A DNA stretch of 64,000 nt from the NCBI RefSeq assembly GCF_900129425.1, contig NZ_LT670817.1, forward strand, positions 992,001 to 1,056,000. Direction: 5' to 3'. The stretch comes from Bradyrhizobium erythrophlei. Its GTDB lineage: Bacteria > Pseudomonadota > Alphaproteobacteria > Rhizobiales > Xanthobacteraceae. Of the stretch, positions 25,319 to 34,230 are shown piece after piece. The position numbers were made by a program, and so were the translations under genes. Below the pieces are notes generated by a model. That model was not told the origin of the DNA and ran no database searches. It was given only the letters and a program-made list of their open reading frames with translations. Within the stretch, counting starts at the first letter, position 1; each line of letters starts with the position of its first letter.

Positions 25319-25393
25319 GCCAGTCCCCTATAGTCGCCGCTCCGGGCGTCAGGTCGGCCGCACTTGCGGCACTCAAAACGCCTTTGAACAACT

Positions 25394-25472
25394 GATTCGG
25401 ATCCTGACGACATATGGTTAACAAAATCTGATTCGAGTTCGCAAGCTCTATCGGTGCAATTTTTGTCGAATC
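25394..25472. promoter_or_regulatory. cluster of GANTC (CcrM) sites upstream of ctrA
   Basis: Three GANTC sites occur within 79 bp: GATTC at 25394-25398, GATTC at 25430-25434 and GAATC at 25468-25472, 75-155 bp upstream of the ctrA start. A TTAACC half-site (minus strand, about 25418) is also present. In Caulobacter, CcrM methylation at GANTC tunes ctrA transcription. A role here is inferred from position and density. Confidence 0.45.
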
Positions 25473-25684
25473 GCCCTAAGATATTGCAGCGAAGCAGATT
25501 TTTGTATCCGTTCTCGTTCAGGTTCCACATTAAGAGACGGGCCCAACCGACTCCTGCGACTCGCCCTTCCTTCTGACGGTCGAGCGTCCTCAGTTACCAA
25601 AGACAGTGACGTAATGATTAACGATGCGGGTAAACACGAAGTTAAAGCCGGGGCTGAAAAGCGCTGAAACTTAAGGTTTTCGCA

Positions 25685-27010
25685 ATGAAAGCACTCGCCG
25701 AGCAGATCAGCGACATCGACGGCGTCAACATTTATGGCCGCGTGGTCGGCGTGCGCGGCCTGATGGTCGAGATCGCCGGGCCGATTCACGCCATGTCGGT
25801 CGGCGCCCGCATCGTGATCGACACCGGCGGCAACCGCTTCATTCCATCCGAGGTCATCGGCTTCACCGGCAGCAACGCCGTGGTGATGCCGTTCGCCGGC
25901 CTCGAGGGCGTCAGGCGCGGTTGCCGCGCTGTCATCGCCAATGCCGCCAGCCAGGTAAGGCCTTCGCCGGCATGGCTCGGCCGCGTCGTCAATGCGATGG
26001 GCGAGCCGATCGACGGCAAGGGGCCGTTGCCGCAAGGCGCCTCGCCGATGCCCTATCGCAACTCGCCGCCGCCGGCGCATTCGCGCAAACGGGTCGGCGC
26101 GCCGCTCGATCTCGGCGTGCGGGCGCTCAATACGTTTTTGACCTGCTGCCGCGGCCAGCGGCTCGGCATCTTCGCCGGTTCCGGCGTCGGCAAGTCGGTG
26201 CTGCTGTCGATGCTGGCGCGCAATGTCGACGCCGATATCACGGTGATCGGCCTGGTCGGCGAACGCGGCCGCGAGGTGCAGGAATTCCTGCAGGATGACT
26301 TGGGCGACGACGGTCTGGCGCGCTCGGTGGTGGTGGTGGCGACCTCCGACGAGCCCGCCTTGATGCGGCGGCAGGCGGCCTACCTGACGCTGGCGATAGC
26401 AGAATACTTTCGCGATGAAGGCAAGGATGTGCTGTGCCTGATGGATTCGGTGACGCGTTTTGCGATGGCGCAACGCGAAATCGGCCTGTCGGCGGGCGAG
26501 CCGCCGACCGCCAAGGGCTACACGCCGACCGTGTTCACCGAATTGCCGAAGCTTTTGGAGCGCGCCGGTCCGGGCACCGGCGTCGGCACCATTACCGGCA
26601 TCTTCACGGTGCTGGTGGACGGCGACGACCATAACGAGCCGATCGCGGACGCGGTCCGCGGTATTCTGGACGGCCATATCGTGATGGAGCGGGCGATCGC
26701 CGAGCGCGGACGCTTTCCCGCGATCAATATTCTGAAGTCGGTGTCCCGCACCATGCCGAAATCGGCCGATCCGGTCTATCTGCCGACCATCATGAGGGGG
26801 CGTCAGGTGATGGCGACCTATGCCGACATGGAAGAACTGATCCGACTTGGGGCCTATCGCGCCGGCTCGAGCGCCGAGGTCGACGAGTCGATCCGGCTGC
26901 ATGGCCCGCTCGAAGGGTTCCTGCGCCAGGCCAAGGACGAGGTGACCGGCCTGAGCGAGGGTTACCGCCAACTTGAGCAAATCCTCGGAAGTTTGGAAAC
27001 GGAACGCTAA
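25685..27010 (+). CDS. fliI: flagellum-specific export ATPase FliI
   Basis: 441 residues. The F1-beta-like fold has an N-terminal barrel (GRVVGVRGLMVEIAGP), Walker A at residues 164-171 (AGSGVGKS), Walker B in DVLCLMDSVTRFAMAQREI and the typical GEPPTAKGYTPTVF. It drives unfolding and delivery of flagellar substrates at the cytoplasmic face of the export gate. It is divergent from ctrA (366 bp between starts) and followed by fliJ. Confidence 0.96.
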   Translation: MKALAEQISDIDGVNIYGRVVGVRGLMVEIAGPIHAMSVGARIVIDTGGNRFIPSEVIGFTGSNAVVMPFAGLEGVRRGCRAVIANAASQVRPSPAWLGRVVNAMGEPIDGKGPLPQGASPMPYRNSPPPAHSRKRVGAPLDLGVRALNTFLTCCRGQRLGIFAGSGVGKSVLLSMLARNVDADITVIGLVGERGREVQEFLQDDLGDDGLARSVVVVATSDEPALMRRQAAYLTLAIAEYFRDEGKDVLCLMDSVTRFAMAQREIGLSAGEPPTAKGYTPTVFTELPKLLERAGPGTGVGTITGIFTVLVDGDDHNEPIADAVRGILDGHIVMERAIAERGRFPAINILKSVSRTMPKSADPVYLPTIMRGRQVMATYADMEELIRLGAYRAGSSAEVDESIRLHGPLEGFLRQAKDEVTGLSEGYRQLEQILGSLETER

Positions 27011-27119
27011 CTTTGTCAGGCCATCATCCGCGCGACACAAATAGCGATGCCGGCGGGGCCCTCGGGGGATGCCGGTCCTGTCCCGCGTTCAGATTGGGAC
27101 TTCTGGGGAGTATGAGTCG

Positions 27120-27539
27120 ATGAAGTCACGTGAAACCCTGATCCGCCTGAAGAAGTTTCAGGTCGACGAAAAGCGCCGAAGGGTCACCCAGATTGAAGGC
27201 ATGATCGCCGATTTTCAGCGTATGTCGGTCGACCTGGAGCGCGAGATCCACACCGAGCAGGAGCGCGCCGGGATCAATGATCCCACGCACTTCGCCTATC
27301 CGACCTATGCCAAGGCTGCGATCCAGCGGCGGGAAAACCTGACCCGTTCCGCCGACGAACTGCGGATTCAGCTCGAAGACGCCAAGAGCCTGCTGACCGA
27401 GGCGTTCGAAGAGCTCAAGAAAGTCGAGCTGCTGGACGAGCGCGATCAGGCCCGCGAACGCGCCGAAGAAAACGCCCGCGAACAGGCCGATCTCGACAGT
27501 ATCGGCCTGATGCGCGCACGCATCGGGGCCGTCGCCTGA
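27120..27539 (+). CDS. fliJ: flagellar export protein FliJ
   Basis: 139 residues from the ATG at 27120 (GGGGAG upstream); a start at 27069 would add an unlikely leader. It is almost entirely helical coiled coil (RLKKFQVDEKRRRVTQIEGM ... LLDERDQARERAEENAREQ), the normal size and pattern for FliJ. FliJ is the central stalk of the FliI ATPase ring. It lies 109 bp after fliI and is followed by a terminator. Confidence 0.9.
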   Translation: MKSRETLIRLKKFQVDEKRRRVTQIEGMIADFQRMSVDLEREIHTEQERAGINDPTHFAYPTYAKAAIQRRENLTRSADELRIQLEDAKSLLTEAFEELKKVELLDERDQARERAEENAREQADLDSIGLMRARIGAVA

Positions 27540-27572
27540 GGCGCAGCACTCCGTCACCTGCCAAAGCACATC

Positions 27573-27600
27573 AAAACCCGGGCCGCGAGGTCCGGGTTTT
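27573..27600 (+). terminator. rho-independent terminator after fliJ
   Basis: Inverted repeat AAAACCCGG ... CCGGGTTTT with T-rich tail (TTTTCTTG), 33 bp past the fliJ stop. Confidence 0.85.
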
Positions 27601-27732
27601 CTTGTGATGTCCACAGGTCGGCGACCGCCGACTTGGTGGACTGGTTCGGCGCAAGCTATGATACGACGAGTCAGGAAATGCCGCTTAGATGTGTAGAAAA
27701 GCGATGTTGAATCGCGACTTTGGGGGCAATGA

Positions 27733-28278
27733 ATGCTGACGCCAGCTGAGCTGGTCTGGCTGATCGCCGCCGTGGCGAAGGGGGATGAGGCCGCTTTCGA
27801 GCGCCTGTATGCAGCCACACGGGCGAAACTCTTCGGCCTGGTGGTGCGTATCTTGCGCCGGCAGGATCTCGCGGAGGAGGTCATTCAGGAGGCATACGTC
27901 AAGATCTGGAACAGTGCAGGACAGTTCAATCCCGGCCTGGCGTCGCCGATCACGTGGATGGCGTCGATTGCCCGAAACCGTGCGATCGACGTCGTGCGCA
28001 AGAAGAGCGAGCTCTCGATCGAGGAGGAGCCGGCGGCGATGGAGGTGGCTGCCGAAAGTCCGGATCCGCTGGCGCGCCGGGAGATGAGCGAAGAGTTGAA
28101 GCGGTTGCTGGAGTGCATTGGCCGTCTGGAGCCGGATCGGCAAAAGCTGGTGCTGCTGGCCTATTACAACGGTTGGAGCCGCGAGCAGCTGGCGGCAAAG
28201 TTCGAGACGCCGGTGAATACCGTGAAGACCTGGCTGCGTCGCAGCATGATGGACATCCGGGAGTGTCTTGGACTCTAG
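27733..28278 (+). CDS. ECF-type RNA polymerase sigma factor
   Basis: 181 residues. Region 2 (AAFERLYAATRAKLFGLVVRIL, DLAEEVIQEAYVKIW, PITWMASIARNRAIDVVRKK) and region 4 (LEPDRQKLVLLAYYNGWSREQLAAKFETPVNTVKTWLRRSM) are complete. It directs RNA polymerase to a stress-type promoter set. The next gene, 37 bp downstream, encodes its probable anti-sigma factor. The pairing resembles SigK/RskA-type modules. The inducing signal is unknown. Confidence 0.92.
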   Translation: MLTPAELVWLIAAVAKGDEAAFERLYAATRAKLFGLVVRILRRQDLAEEVIQEAYVKIWNSAGQFNPGLASPITWMASIARNRAIDVVRKKSELSIEEEPAAMEVAAESPDPLARREMSEELKRLLECIGRLEPDRQKLVLLAYYNGWSREQLAAKFETPVNTVKTWLRRSMMDIRECLGL

Positions 28279-28315
28279 AAGACCTCGGACTTTAGCAGAT
28301 CTTGGACTTTGAATA

Positions 28316-29194
28316 ATGGCCTACAGCGAAGACCATATCGCGCTCGCCGCGGAATATGCCCTCGGCACGCTCGATACCGAGGAGCGGGCGCAGGTCGAGG
28401 CTATGATGGCCGTCGACAAGGATTTCACCGCGATGGTTCAGGCCTGGGAGCACAAGCTCGGGATCCTGAATCAGATGGTTGGATCGGTCGAACCGCGCGC
28501 GGAAGTCTGGGACAGGATCAGAACCGCCGTGGGACACTCCGAGCCGCAAGGGCCGCTGATGCTTCCCGACGCGCCGCGACCGCCGCCGGCTGTGCCCGAA
28601 GTCGAGACGCCCGCCGTCGTGGATACGTCCAACCTCATTCGGTTGTCCGCCCTGGCGAGGCGCTGGCGCAATATTGCGACGTTGACGACGGCGATCGCCG
28701 CCGCACTGGTCGCCATGATCGCGGTCGGGGTCTATCAGCCGGATCTGCTTCCCGAAGCCATTCGCCCCAAACCGCGGACCCAGGTGGTTGAGGTCAAAGC
28801 CCCCGCGGCGCCGACGCCGCCGTCCGCCCAGTATGTCGCGGTGTTGCAGAAGGAGGGCGGATCTCCCGCCTTCATTCTCACCGTCGACGCGGCGACCAAG
28901 GACTTCACCGTCCGCAAGGTCGGCGCGGCAGCCGATCCCGGCAAGAGTTTCGAACTCTGGCTGATCTCCGACAAGTTGCCGCGGCCGCGTTCGCTGGGCG
29001 TCATCGGCGACGGCGATTTCACCGCGCGTCCGGTACTGGCGTCGTACGATACCGACACCATCAAGACGGCAACCTATGCGGTGACGCTCGAGCAGGCCGG
29101 CGGCTCACCGGACGGCAACCCGCACTCGGCGCCGGTCTATACCGGCAAGCTGATCGAGACCGTTCCGCCGGCCGCGCCGACGCCGCCGCGGTAG
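28316..29194 (+). CDS. membrane anti-sigma factor (RskA-like)
   Basis: 292 residues. The N-terminal cytoplasmic anti-sigma domain (HIALAAEYALGTLDTEERAQVEAMMAVD, FTAMVQAWEHKLGILNQMV) is followed by one membrane helix (about residues 120-142, IATLTTAIAAALVAMIAVGV) and a periplasmic RskA-type beta domain (AFILTVDAATKDFTVRKV, KSFELWLISD, ATYAVTLEQAGGSPDG). It should hold the sigma factor encoded just upstream inactive until a periplasmic signal is sensed. Pro-rich linkers flank the membrane helix. Confidence 0.88.
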   Translation: MAYSEDHIALAAEYALGTLDTEERAQVEAMMAVDKDFTAMVQAWEHKLGILNQMVGSVEPRAEVWDRIRTAVGHSEPQGPLMLPDAPRPPPAVPEVETPAVVDTSNLIRLSALARRWRNIATLTTAIAAALVAMIAVGVYQPDLLPEAIRPKPRTQVVEVKAPAAPTPPSAQYVAVLQKEGGSPAFILTVDAATKDFTVRKVGAAADPGKSFELWLISDKLPRPRSLGVIGDGDFTARPVLASYDTDTIKTATYAVTLEQAGGSPDGNPHSAPVYTGKLIETVPPAAPTPPR

Positions 29195-29333
29195 AGCCTG
29201 ATCAGTCGGAAGAAAAGGACAGGCGTCTTGCGCACCGTCCGCTCTCTCCCTTTGGAGGGGGCGATGGCGAAAGTGGGGGAGAGAACGCACCCGCTTCGCA
29301 ACCGAGAGTAAGACCAGACCAGCCCACAAAATG

Positions 29334-29360
29334 AAAACGCCCGTGGGGAGCGGGCGTTTT
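29334..29360 (+). terminator. rho-independent terminator after the sigma/anti-sigma operon
   Basis: AAAACGCCCG-TGGGGAG-CGGGCGTTTT hairpin with T tail, 140 bp after the anti-sigma stop. The mirror A/T runs could also stop transcription from the small gene at 29453-29653 on the other strand. Confidence 0.8.
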
Positions 29361-29452
29361 CGGTAGTCAACTTGGGGGTAGTTGGGTCTTCTTATATCCA
29401 CGAGGCGACTTTGGGGGGCTGGTTAAAGAGCCACGTGAATTCCTTAAACTCC

Positions 29453-29653
29453 TCAACGGACGAGCGACGTATCCGAACTGGTGACCGCCACCGGTTTGCC
29501 GGCCTTGATGACGCGCGCAGTCTGGGTATAGCCGTCGTCCGAATTGTTCCGAGCCGAGACGCTGAGGCCGACCACCACGATACCTGCCACGAGGGCTACG
29601 ACCACGATCTTGAGGTGAGTCGAGCGATCCGCGCTGTAGATCGAATGGTTCAT
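29453..29653 (-). CDS. small single-pass membrane protein
   Basis: 66 residues from the ATG at 29653 (GGGAGG upstream). MNHSIYSADRSTHLKIVVVALV opens into one membrane helix (about 14-34), then a short soluble tail (ARNNSDDGYTQTARVIKAGK). Near-identical N-termini are common among small Bradyrhizobium proteins (recollection). The function is unknown. The 330 bp upstream (29654-29985) hold no gene I can support and are AT-richer than average. Confidence 0.65.
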   Translation of the reverse strand: MNHSIYSADRSTHLKIVVVALVAGIVVVGLSVSARNNSDDGYTQTARVIKAGKPVAVTSSDTSLVR

Positions 29654-29985
29654 GGAAGCCTCCCGGCGTCTCCCCTGCACCCTACGGATTTGTCTCTGTC
29701 GCCCGCTGGCAGGTTCAACAGCTCATGGCAAGCAAAGTAGGAATTCGGCTTTAAGTTCCTAAGAGGCGATCACAAAGCAGTGAAAAGACTTGAACGCCCG
29801 CGATCAGCGTTCTCGGCCGGAACCCTCCAGCTGACGATAACTAAATTATTTCAAAATGTTATTAGAGATTAAGAGTTTGGTGCGAGCTGTGGCGCCAAAC
29901 GGCCCCCAACCCGGCTTGGCAGAAAATCGTTTGCCTGTGGCAAAAAAGATGCGGCTTCGGTGCTTCGGCCAGCCCTCGCTGCTAG

Positions 29986-32118
29986 CTAGATGCTTCCGAC
30001 CGTCTTCAGCCGCGCGCGGGGATGGATTTCGGCCTGCGACAACACCGTCGTTTGCGACCTGAAGCGCTCCACCAGCGAACGCACGAAGGGACGGATCGCC
30101 GCCGAGGTCACCAATACCGGCGCCTCGCCTTCGCGGGCCGCCTGTTCGAAGCGCTCGCGTACCACGGTCATGAACTCCGACAGTCTTGAAGGCTGCATCG
30201 CAAGACTGCGCTCCTCGCCCGTGCCGATCAGCGACTCGGCAAAGGCCTGCTCCCATTTTGCCGACAGCGCGATCAGCGGCAGGTAGCCGTTATGGGAGGT
30301 ATTCTGGGCGCAAATCTGCCGCGCCAGCCGGGCGCGAACATGCTCGACCATGGTGGCCGGGTTGCGCGAAAACGCCAGCGCGTCGGCGATGCCTTCGAGA
30401 ATGGTCGAGAGATCGCGGATCGAGATGCGCTCGGCGAGCAACAGCTGCAGCACGCGCTGAATGCCCGAGATCGTGACCAGGCTCGGCACGATGTCCTTGA
30501 CCAGTTCGCCCTGCTCCTTCGGCAGGTCCTTCAGGAGTTTCTGCACCTCGCCATAGGACAACAGGTCCGACATATTGTTCTTGAGAAGCTCGGTGAGGTG
30601 GGTCGAGAGCACGGTGGCGGCGTCGACCACGGTATAGCCCTTCAGCGAAGCCTCCTCCTTCAGGCTGGCATCGACCCAGGTTGCCGGCAGCCCGAAGGTC
30701 GGCTCGGTGGTATGTATGCCGGGCACTCCGACCTGGTTTCCTGCGGGGTCCATGACCATGAACTGGTTCGGCCAGATCCGGCCGGTGCCGGCATCGACTT
30801 CCTTGATCTTGATGACGTAGGTGTTGGCCTCGAGCTGCACGTTGTCGAGGATGCGCACCGCCGGCATCACAAAGCCCATCTCGATCGCGAGCGAACGGCG
30901 CAGCGCCTTGATCTGCTCGGTCAGGCGGTCGGTTCCGTCGGGGCCGTTGACCAGCGGCAGCAGCGCATAGCCGAGTTCGATCTTGAGATCGTCGATCTTT
31001 AGCGCGGTTGCGATCGGCTCTTCGGCCGCGGCGTTCGCCGCGGCGGCGGCTGCGGGAGCGGCGGCGGCGACCGCCGCGGCTGTCGAGGCCGCGCGTTTGC
31101 GTTTGCCCGCCGTGATCGCCAGCGCCGCCGCGCCGCCGCCCAGCAGCAGGAAGGGAATCATCGGAATACCCGGCAGGATCGCCAGCACCAGCATCACACC
31201 GGCCGACATGCCGAGCGCCTGCGGATAGCCGGAAAGCTGCTTCATCAGCGCCTTGTCGGCGGCGCCGCTGACGCCCGCCTTCGAGACCAGCAAGCCCGCC
31301 GCGGTGGAGACGATCAGCGCGGGCACCTGCGTCACCAGGCCGTCGCCGACGGTCAGCAGCGTGTAGCTGCGTGCGGCTTCGCCGAAACCGAGGCCTTGCT
31401 GGAAGACGCCGATGATGATGCCGCCGATGATGTTGATGAAAACGACCAGAAGGCCGGCGACCGCGTCGCCGCGCACGAATTTCGACGCACCGTCCATCGC
31501 ACCGAAGAAGCCGCTTTCGTCTTCCAGTGCCTTGCGGCGCTCCTTGGCGACTTTCTCGTCGATCAGCCCGGCGGACAGATCGGCGTCGATCGCCATCTGC
31601 TTGCCCGGCATGGAATCGAGGTGAAAGCGGGCCGCGACTTCCGCGATACGTCCCGAACCTTTGGTAATGACGACGAAATTCACGATCACCAGAATCGCGA
31701 AGACGATAATTCCGATCACGAAATTGCCGCCCATCACGAAATTGCCGAAGGCTTCGATGACGTGGCCGGCGGCGTCGCTGCCCTCATGTCCGCGTGACAG
31801 GATCAGCCGGGTCGAGGCCAGGTTGAGCGACAGCCGCAGCATGGTCGAAATCAGCAGAATGGTCGGGAACGAGGAGAATTCCAGCGGCGCCTGGATGAAC
31901 AGCGATGTCATCAGGATCAGGATCGACAGCGTGATCGAGATCGCGAGAAAGAGGTCGAGCACGATCGAGGGCAGCGGCAGGATCAGCACGACCAGAATGG
32001 TGAGGATACCGAACGCCAGCGCGAGATCGCCGCGCTTCAGGATGGTGCCGATTTCGCTGAAACTCGGAATGCCGCTTCCGGGCGCCCTTGCGATCTGCCC
32101 TGCCGTGACATCGACCAT
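29986..32118 (-). CDS. flhA: flagellar export gate protein FlhA
   Basis: 710 residues from the ATG at 32118 (MVDVTAGQIARAPG); the in-frame start at 32220 adds a poorly coding leader. N-terminal export-gate region with eight membrane segments and the FHIPEP-family signature (FSSFPTILLISTMLRLSLNLASTRLIL), then an Ala-rich linker (about 355-390) and the large cytoplasmic FlhA-C domain (about 395-710). It forms the nonameric ring that receives substrates from FliI/FliJ. The Ala linker is long. A near-consensus CtrA box lies about 175 bp upstream. Confidence 0.96.
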   Translation of the reverse strand: MVDVTAGQIARAPGSGIPSFSEIGTILKRGDLALAFGILTILVVLILPLPSIVLDLFLAISITLSILILMTSLFIQAPLEFSSFPTILLISTMLRLSLNLASTRLILSRGHEGSDAAGHVIEAFGNFVMGGNFVIGIIVFAILVIVNFVVITKGSGRIAEVAARFHLDSMPGKQMAIDADLSAGLIDEKVAKERRKALEDESGFFGAMDGASKFVRGDAVAGLLVVFINIIGGIIIGVFQQGLGFGEAARSYTLLTVGDGLVTQVPALIVSTAAGLLVSKAGVSGAADKALMKQLSGYPQALGMSAGVMLVLAILPGIPMIPFLLLGGGAAALAITAGKRKRAASTAAAVAAAAPAAAAAANAAAEEPIATALKIDDLKIELGYALLPLVNGPDGTDRLTEQIKALRRSLAIEMGFVMPAVRILDNVQLEANTYVIKIKEVDAGTGRIWPNQFMVMDPAGNQVGVPGIHTTEPTFGLPATWVDASLKEEASLKGYTVVDAATVLSTHLTELLKNNMSDLLSYGEVQKLLKDLPKEQGELVKDIVPSLVTISGIQRVLQLLLAERISIRDLSTILEGIADALAFSRNPATMVEHVRARLARQICAQNTSHNGYLPLIALSAKWEQAFAESLIGTGEERSLAMQPSRLSEFMTVVRERFEQAAREGEAPVLVTSAAIRPFVRSLVERFRSQTTVLSQAEIHPRARLKTVGSI

Positions 32119-32291
32119 CGTTGCTGCTTCCCCCCGCGAATGCCGGTCACGGGCGCCAAACGTCTGCGCGGCGGCCGAAGGACCACCGTTTCGAAAGTGA
32201 GGCACCGCACTGGCGTCCACGGGTACTCCCCCGTTTTACGCGGCTGACGACACTCAACTTTTTTACTGGGCAATTTTTGCCCGGTTTATGG

Positions 32292-32306
32292 TTAGGAAAG
32301 GGTTAA
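32292..32306. promoter_or_regulatory. candidate CtrA box upstream of flhA
   Basis: TTAG (32292-32295), 7 bases, TTAA (32303-32306): 7 of 8 matches to TTAA-N7-TTAA, about 175-190 bp before the flhA start. A function is inferred by analogy to CtrA control of flagellar genes. Confidence 0.4.
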
Positions 32307-32340
32307 CGGCGTCCCTCAGTCGTTCCGGGCGCGAAGCGAA

Positions 32341-32415
32341 CCTCAGATGCGCAATTGCGCATCGGGGAACCTCGAGATTCCGGGTTCGATGCCAGTGCAT
32401 CGCCCCGGAATGACG
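32341..32415. repeat. palindromic intergenic repeat (REP-like)
   Basis: A perfect 18-bp palindrome GATGCGCAATTGCGCATC (32346-32363) is followed by a longer imperfect hairpin with arms ATTCCGGG and CCCCGGAAT. From memory, this pair of motifs is a dispersed intergenic repeat in Bradyrhizobium genomes. It overlaps the nominal 5' end of the MFS reading frame, so that gene probably starts downstream. Confidence 0.6.
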
Positions 32416-32439
32416 GAAACCCTGTTGCACTGCATCTGC

Positions 32440-33741
32440 ATGCCCAATATCGCGCCATGTTGCTTGACCCACGGGCCGCGGGCAGGGAAGTTGCCCGTCG
32501 TGCACGCTCCCTCCGATTCCCAAGGTCGCCAAGCTTTCGCCCCTGATTCCCGCCAGGCTTGGGTGCGGCTTGCGCTCGCGCTGGTGATCGGCTCGATCGG
32601 CAGCGTCGGCATGTGGTCGGTCGTGGTCGTGCTGCCGGGGGTGCAGGCCGAATTCGGGGCCAGCCGCGGCGATGTATCGTTGGCCTTTACCTTCACCATG
32701 CTCGGCTTCGGTCTCGGCGGCGTCGCCGCCGGAAAGATCACCGATCGCCTCGGCATCGTGGTGGCGATCGGGCTTAGCATCGGCTTTCTTGGCGTGGCCT
32801 ATGTGGCCGCCGGCCTTTCGACCACGCTGTGGCAGTTCATTGCCGTGTATTTCCTGATCGGACTGGGGACGTCGGCGACCTTCGCGCCGCTGATGGCGGA
32901 GGTTTCGCACTGGTTCGAACGCTATCGCGGGCTGGCGGTGACCATCGTTGCCAGCGGCAATTATGTCGGCGGAACGATCTGGCCGCCGCTGGTCAATTGG
33001 GGCGTGCAGTTGGCCGGCTGGCGCACCACCCATATCGCTGTCGGAATTTTCTGCGCCGTGACCATGACGATGGTGCTGCTGCTGCTGCGCGCCCAGATCG
33101 GCGGCGCAACACGGCGAGATCATGAGAACGCGCCGCCGCCGCGGGTCGATCTGCGGCTCAGCAACAATACGCTGACGGCGCTGCTGTGCATCGCCAGCGT
33201 TTCCTGCTGCGTGGCGATGGCGATGCCGCAGGTTCACATCGTCGCCTATTGCGGCGATCTCGGCTACGGTGTGGCGCGCGGCGCCGAAATGCTGTCGCTG
33301 ATGATGGCGTTCGGGATCGTCAGCCGCATCGGATCGGGGTTTCTCGCCGACAGGATCGGCGGCGTCAGAACGTTGATGATCGGATCGGTGGCGCAGGGTT
33401 TTGCGCTGCTGTTCTATCTGTTTTTCGACAGTCTCTCCTCGCTCTATATCATCTCCGCGATGTTCGGGCTGTTCCAGGGCGGTATCGTGCCGAGCTACGC
33501 CATCATCGTCCGCGAATCGATGCCGGCCAGCGAAGCCGCGACCCGGGTCGGCATCGTGATCCTGGCTTCCGTGGTCGGGATGTCATTCGGCGGCTGGGTC
33601 TCCGGCGTGATCTTCGACGCGACCGGCTCCTACGCGGCGGCTTTCCTCAATGGCCTTTTGTGGAATGCGCTCAACATCACCATCGGGGCCGGGCTGTTGC
33701 TCCGGGCGCGGCAACGGCTGGCGATGGCGTCAACGACCTGA
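32440..33741 (+). CDS. MFS transporter (OxlT/monocarboxylate-type)
   Basis: About 433 residues from ATG 32440; TTG 32491 and GTG 32500 are reasonable alternatives, since the extreme N-terminus before the first helix (ARLALALVIGSIGSVGMWSV) is poorly supported. Twelve membrane segments. Between helices 2 and 3 is the motif-A-like GLGGVAAGKITDRLG, repeated in the second half as SRIGSGFLADRIGG. The family imports or exchanges small organic anions by proton or antiport mechanisms. The substrate cannot be inferred from the sequence, and no catabolic operon is adjacent. Confidence 0.85.
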   Translation: MPNIAPCCLTHGPRAGKLPVVHAPSDSQGRQAFAPDSRQAWVRLALALVIGSIGSVGMWSVVVVLPGVQAEFGASRGDVSLAFTFTMLGFGLGGVAAGKITDRLGIVVAIGLSIGFLGVAYVAAGLSTTLWQFIAVYFLIGLGTSATFAPLMAEVSHWFERYRGLAVTIVASGNYVGGTIWPPLVNWGVQLAGWRTTHIAVGIFCAVTMTMVLLLLRAQIGGATRRDHENAPPPRVDLRLSNNTLTALLCIASVSCCVAMAMPQVHIVAYCGDLGYGVARGAEMLSLMMAFGIVSRIGSGFLADRIGGVRTLMIGSVAQGFALLFYLFFDSLSSLYIISAMFGLFQGGIVPSYAIIVRESMPASEAATRVGIVILASVVGMSFGGWVSGVIFDATGSYAAAFLNGLLWNALNITIGAGLLLRARQRLAMASTT

Positions 33742-33964
33742 GCATGCCCATGGAAGGCCGCCCCAACAACCGCCGGGGCCGACGGCGCCGTTTCATTGAC
33801 GCTGTCCGTGAAACGTGCATCATACCATCAGGACAACCGAACGCCAGTTCGACATTTGAAATGCTTGATTATCGAAGCGTCATTTGTATTGCGGGAGTAT
33901 CGTTCGCGTCATTGCACCATTCCAAATTTTTCAAAGTCCGATTATTCAGATTGAGGAGAAAGTC

Positions 33965-34129
33965 ATGCGGCATCTCGTGCGCATTGTCCTTTCCATATTT
34001 GTCGCCGCTCTGATCGTTCAAACGACAGCCATCTCGAAGTCTTTCGCCGATTGTCCGCCGAATTGCAGAAAGGGGAATCAGAGTGCGCCTCCGGCCTCGC
34101 CCCCGCCCTCGAACCCACCCCCCAAATGA
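33965..34129 (+). CDS. tiny secreted DCPPNC protein, copy 1
   Basis: 54 residues with a strong ribosome binding site (GAGGAG, 6-7 bases before ATG). The signal peptide (MRHLVRIVLSIFVAALIVQ ... ISKSFA) cleaves before DCPPNC, leaving about 26 mature residues: a CPPNC pair then Lys/Gly and Pro/Ser-rich tail. The mature peptide is too small to be an enzyme; the Cys pair may form a disulfide or bind metal. A paralogue with about 80% identity over the first 37 residues lies at 36435-36569, on the other side of the 727-residue gene. Confidence 0.7.
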   Translation: MRHLVRIVLSIFVAALIVQTTAISKSFADCPPNCRKGNQSAPPASPPPSNPPPK

Positions 34130-34230
34130 GAGCGTTGCTGTCTGCGATTAGACGCGCCGGCGCTGGTGCGGCTTTCCGTATTTGATATGCTTTTCCAATG
34201 CGAACGAATTGACGGACGAGCCACGGCACC

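Noticed and set aside
25414..25433. TTAAC near the ctrA start as a CtrA autoregulatory box
   Set aside because: Only the half-site is good; the second half at 7-base spacing (TGAT) matches 2 of 4 bases.
25448..27040. 530-codon minus-strand frame opposite fliI
   Set aside because: Shadow of fliI, same composition artefact.
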